This document shows positions 63,311 through 64,000 of a DNA stretch of 64,000 nt, one piece after another (positions within the stretch are counted from its first letter, which is position 1; each line of letters begins with the position of its first letter). Position numbers and translations under genes: made by a program. Origin of the DNA: Cytobacillus praedii (GTDB lineage: Bacteria; Bacillota; Bacilli; Bacillales; Cytobacillaceae); assembly GCF_001439605.1 (NCBI RefSeq), contig NZ_LMBX01000009.1, forward strand, positions 62,001-126,000, read 5' to 3'. The notes beneath the pieces are model-generated. The model ran no database searches. It was given only the letters and a program-made list of their open reading frames with translations, and was not told the DNA's origin.

Positions 63311-63600
63311 AAGAATGGCTATGTACAATTAGATTGCTGTTAATCGGCTGACTGGAGAGTAAGCAAACCCTGCTCACTATGTTTTAATAGCAACAATGTA
63401 TGTGAAAACTGCTAGAATTTAAATAATTAATTGTATTCCAGAAAGTGCAGTCTTGCTCTAAGGCTGCACTTTCTTTAATCTTATAAATAAATGATACCTT
63501 TAATACAATGAGAATAATGACAACATCATGACATTTTCAATATGTTATTAACATATAGGTAGTTATATGGTGTAATGGGTATTATATATACATTCCATCC
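63311..63600. other. Gene-free region after the radical SAM gene
   Basis: This stretch contains a terminator-like hairpin at 63441-63472 and a short run, CTGACTGGAGAGTAAGCAAA, that may be a relic of repeat family B. I see no coding frame. Confidence 0.5.
63441..63478 (+). terminator. Terminator after the radical SAM gene
   Basis: GAAAGTGCAG and CTGCACTTTC arms with a 12-base loop, followed by TTTAAT. Confidence 0.7.
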
Positions 63601-63619
63601 GTTTGAATCTGATTGTTAA

Positions 63620-63662
63620 TGTGAGATTGGGTACAGTTTCCTATAGGAACGTATGATAGAAT
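63620..63662 (+). promoter_or_regulatory. Fnr-type box and promoter of moaA
   Basis: TGTGA-n6-GTACA at 63620-63635 is a half-conserved Fnr box. The 16 bases TTGTTAATGTGAGATT are identical to those at the radical SAM promoter. The -10 TAGAAT at 63657-63662 begins 37 bases after the box start, as in the first copy. Confidence 0.55.
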
Positions 63663-63701
63663 AGTTATTAAAGAGATCACTCTTAATTAGGAGTTGATAA
63701 A

Positions 63702-64000
63702 ATGGAGAAAACAATTATTAAAGATCAATTAAATAGACCGTTAAGAGATTTACGAATTTCAGTGATAGACCGCTGTAATTTTCGTTGTACTTATTGTATG
63801 CCTGCTGAGAAGTTTGGCCCTGATTTTGCTTTTTTACCGAAAAGTGAATTACTAACTTATGAAGAAATTGAACGTCTGGCAAAAATATTCGTCAGTCTGG
63901 GTGTAGAAAAAATCCGCCTGACTGGTGGCGAACCTTTACTAAGAAAAGACTTACCAACATTAGTAAAGAAACTTGCAGATATTGAAGGGTTAAAGGATAT
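63702..64000 (+). CDS. moaA: MoaA, GTP 3',8-cyclase (5' part)
   Basis: This is the N-terminal 99 residues of MoaA, the first enzyme of molybdopterin synthesis. The radical SAM motif [10 protein letters not shown] (about residues 24-33) and [16 protein letters not shown] are clear. The gene runs out of the window. Ribosome site AGGAGTTG. MoaA supports molybdenum enzymes such as nitrate reductase, which fits the Fnr-type promoter. Confidence 0.95.
   Translation, partial: MEKTIIKDQLNRPLRDLRISVIDRCNFRCTYCMPAEKFGPDFAFLPKSELLTYEEIERLAKIFVSLGVEKIRLTGGEPLLRKDLPTLVKKLADIEGLKD

Overview
The window is chromosomal DNA of a low-GC, endospore-forming member of the Bacillaceae. The evidence is a complete gerP spore-coat operon, comK, an ecsABC operon, coproporphyrin-type heme genes, addAB, and gene order that follows the Bacillus subtilis yha-yhg-yhf-yhj-yis-yit region almost gene for gene. 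It is clearly not B. subtilis itself: several inserted or replaced genes and dense dispersed repeats separate it from that species. The exact species cannot be named from the sequence alone. I see no rRNA, tRNA, CRISPR array, prophage, transposase or replication origin.

Layout. 1-3.7 kb: ecsA (3' end), ecsB, ecsC and the opposed amidohydrolase yhaA. 4.0-7.0 kb: a PAP2 phosphatase and a SF1 helicase. 7.2-11.4 kb: hmoB facing hemE-hemH-hemY. 11.6-14.4 kb: TetR regulator yhgD and membrane protein yhgE. 14.7-16.8 kb: yhfH, yhfI, lplJ. 17.2-18.6 kb: an ECF sigma factor with an RsiV-like anti-sigma. 19.1-21.6 kb: fatty acyl-CoA ligase and enoyl-CoA hydratase. 21.7-24.6 kb: a three-gene ABC importer. 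24.8-26.6 kb: XRE-cupin regulator divergent from azlCD. 26.7-29.7 kb: yhfN, yhzC-like, comK, yhjD-like. 29.8-34.6 kb: S9 peptidase, LCP enzyme, yhjE, signal peptidase. 34.9-42.2 kb: addB-addA. 42.2-44.3 kb: gerPF-E-D-C-B-A on the minus strand. 44.4-47.3 kb: DUF418 protein, yisK, yisL. 47.5-53 kb: a FIST-PAS-GGDEF-EAL protein, a hypothetical gene and a GH13-like protein. 53-60.5 kb: the yit cluster (DsrE-like, yitW, yitV, yitU, small genes, yitT, degV, cvfB, yajQ). 60.6-64 kb: a chemoreceptor, a radical SAM/SPASM gene and the start of moaA.

Regulation that can be read directly includes a consensus sigma-W promoter in front of ecsC, a shared 23-bp operator in front of yhgD and yhgE, a FadR box in front of the acyl-CoA ligase, overlapping divergent promoters inside an inverted repeat between the XRE-cupin gene and azlC, and twin Fnr-type boxes at identical spacing in front of the radical SAM gene and moaA.

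The most unusual points are a GH13 'amylase' that has lost its nucleophile and acid/base residues while staying an intact, membrane-anchored secreted protein; seven copies of a CTAGATAA-type motif at exactly 21-bp spacing; a FIST-sensor c-di-GMP protein with a degenerate GGDEF motif; and three families of dispersed intergenic repeats, one of which reaches into gene 3' ends. Most of the window is ordinary core chromosome, and I see no clear new multi-gene defence or mobile system.
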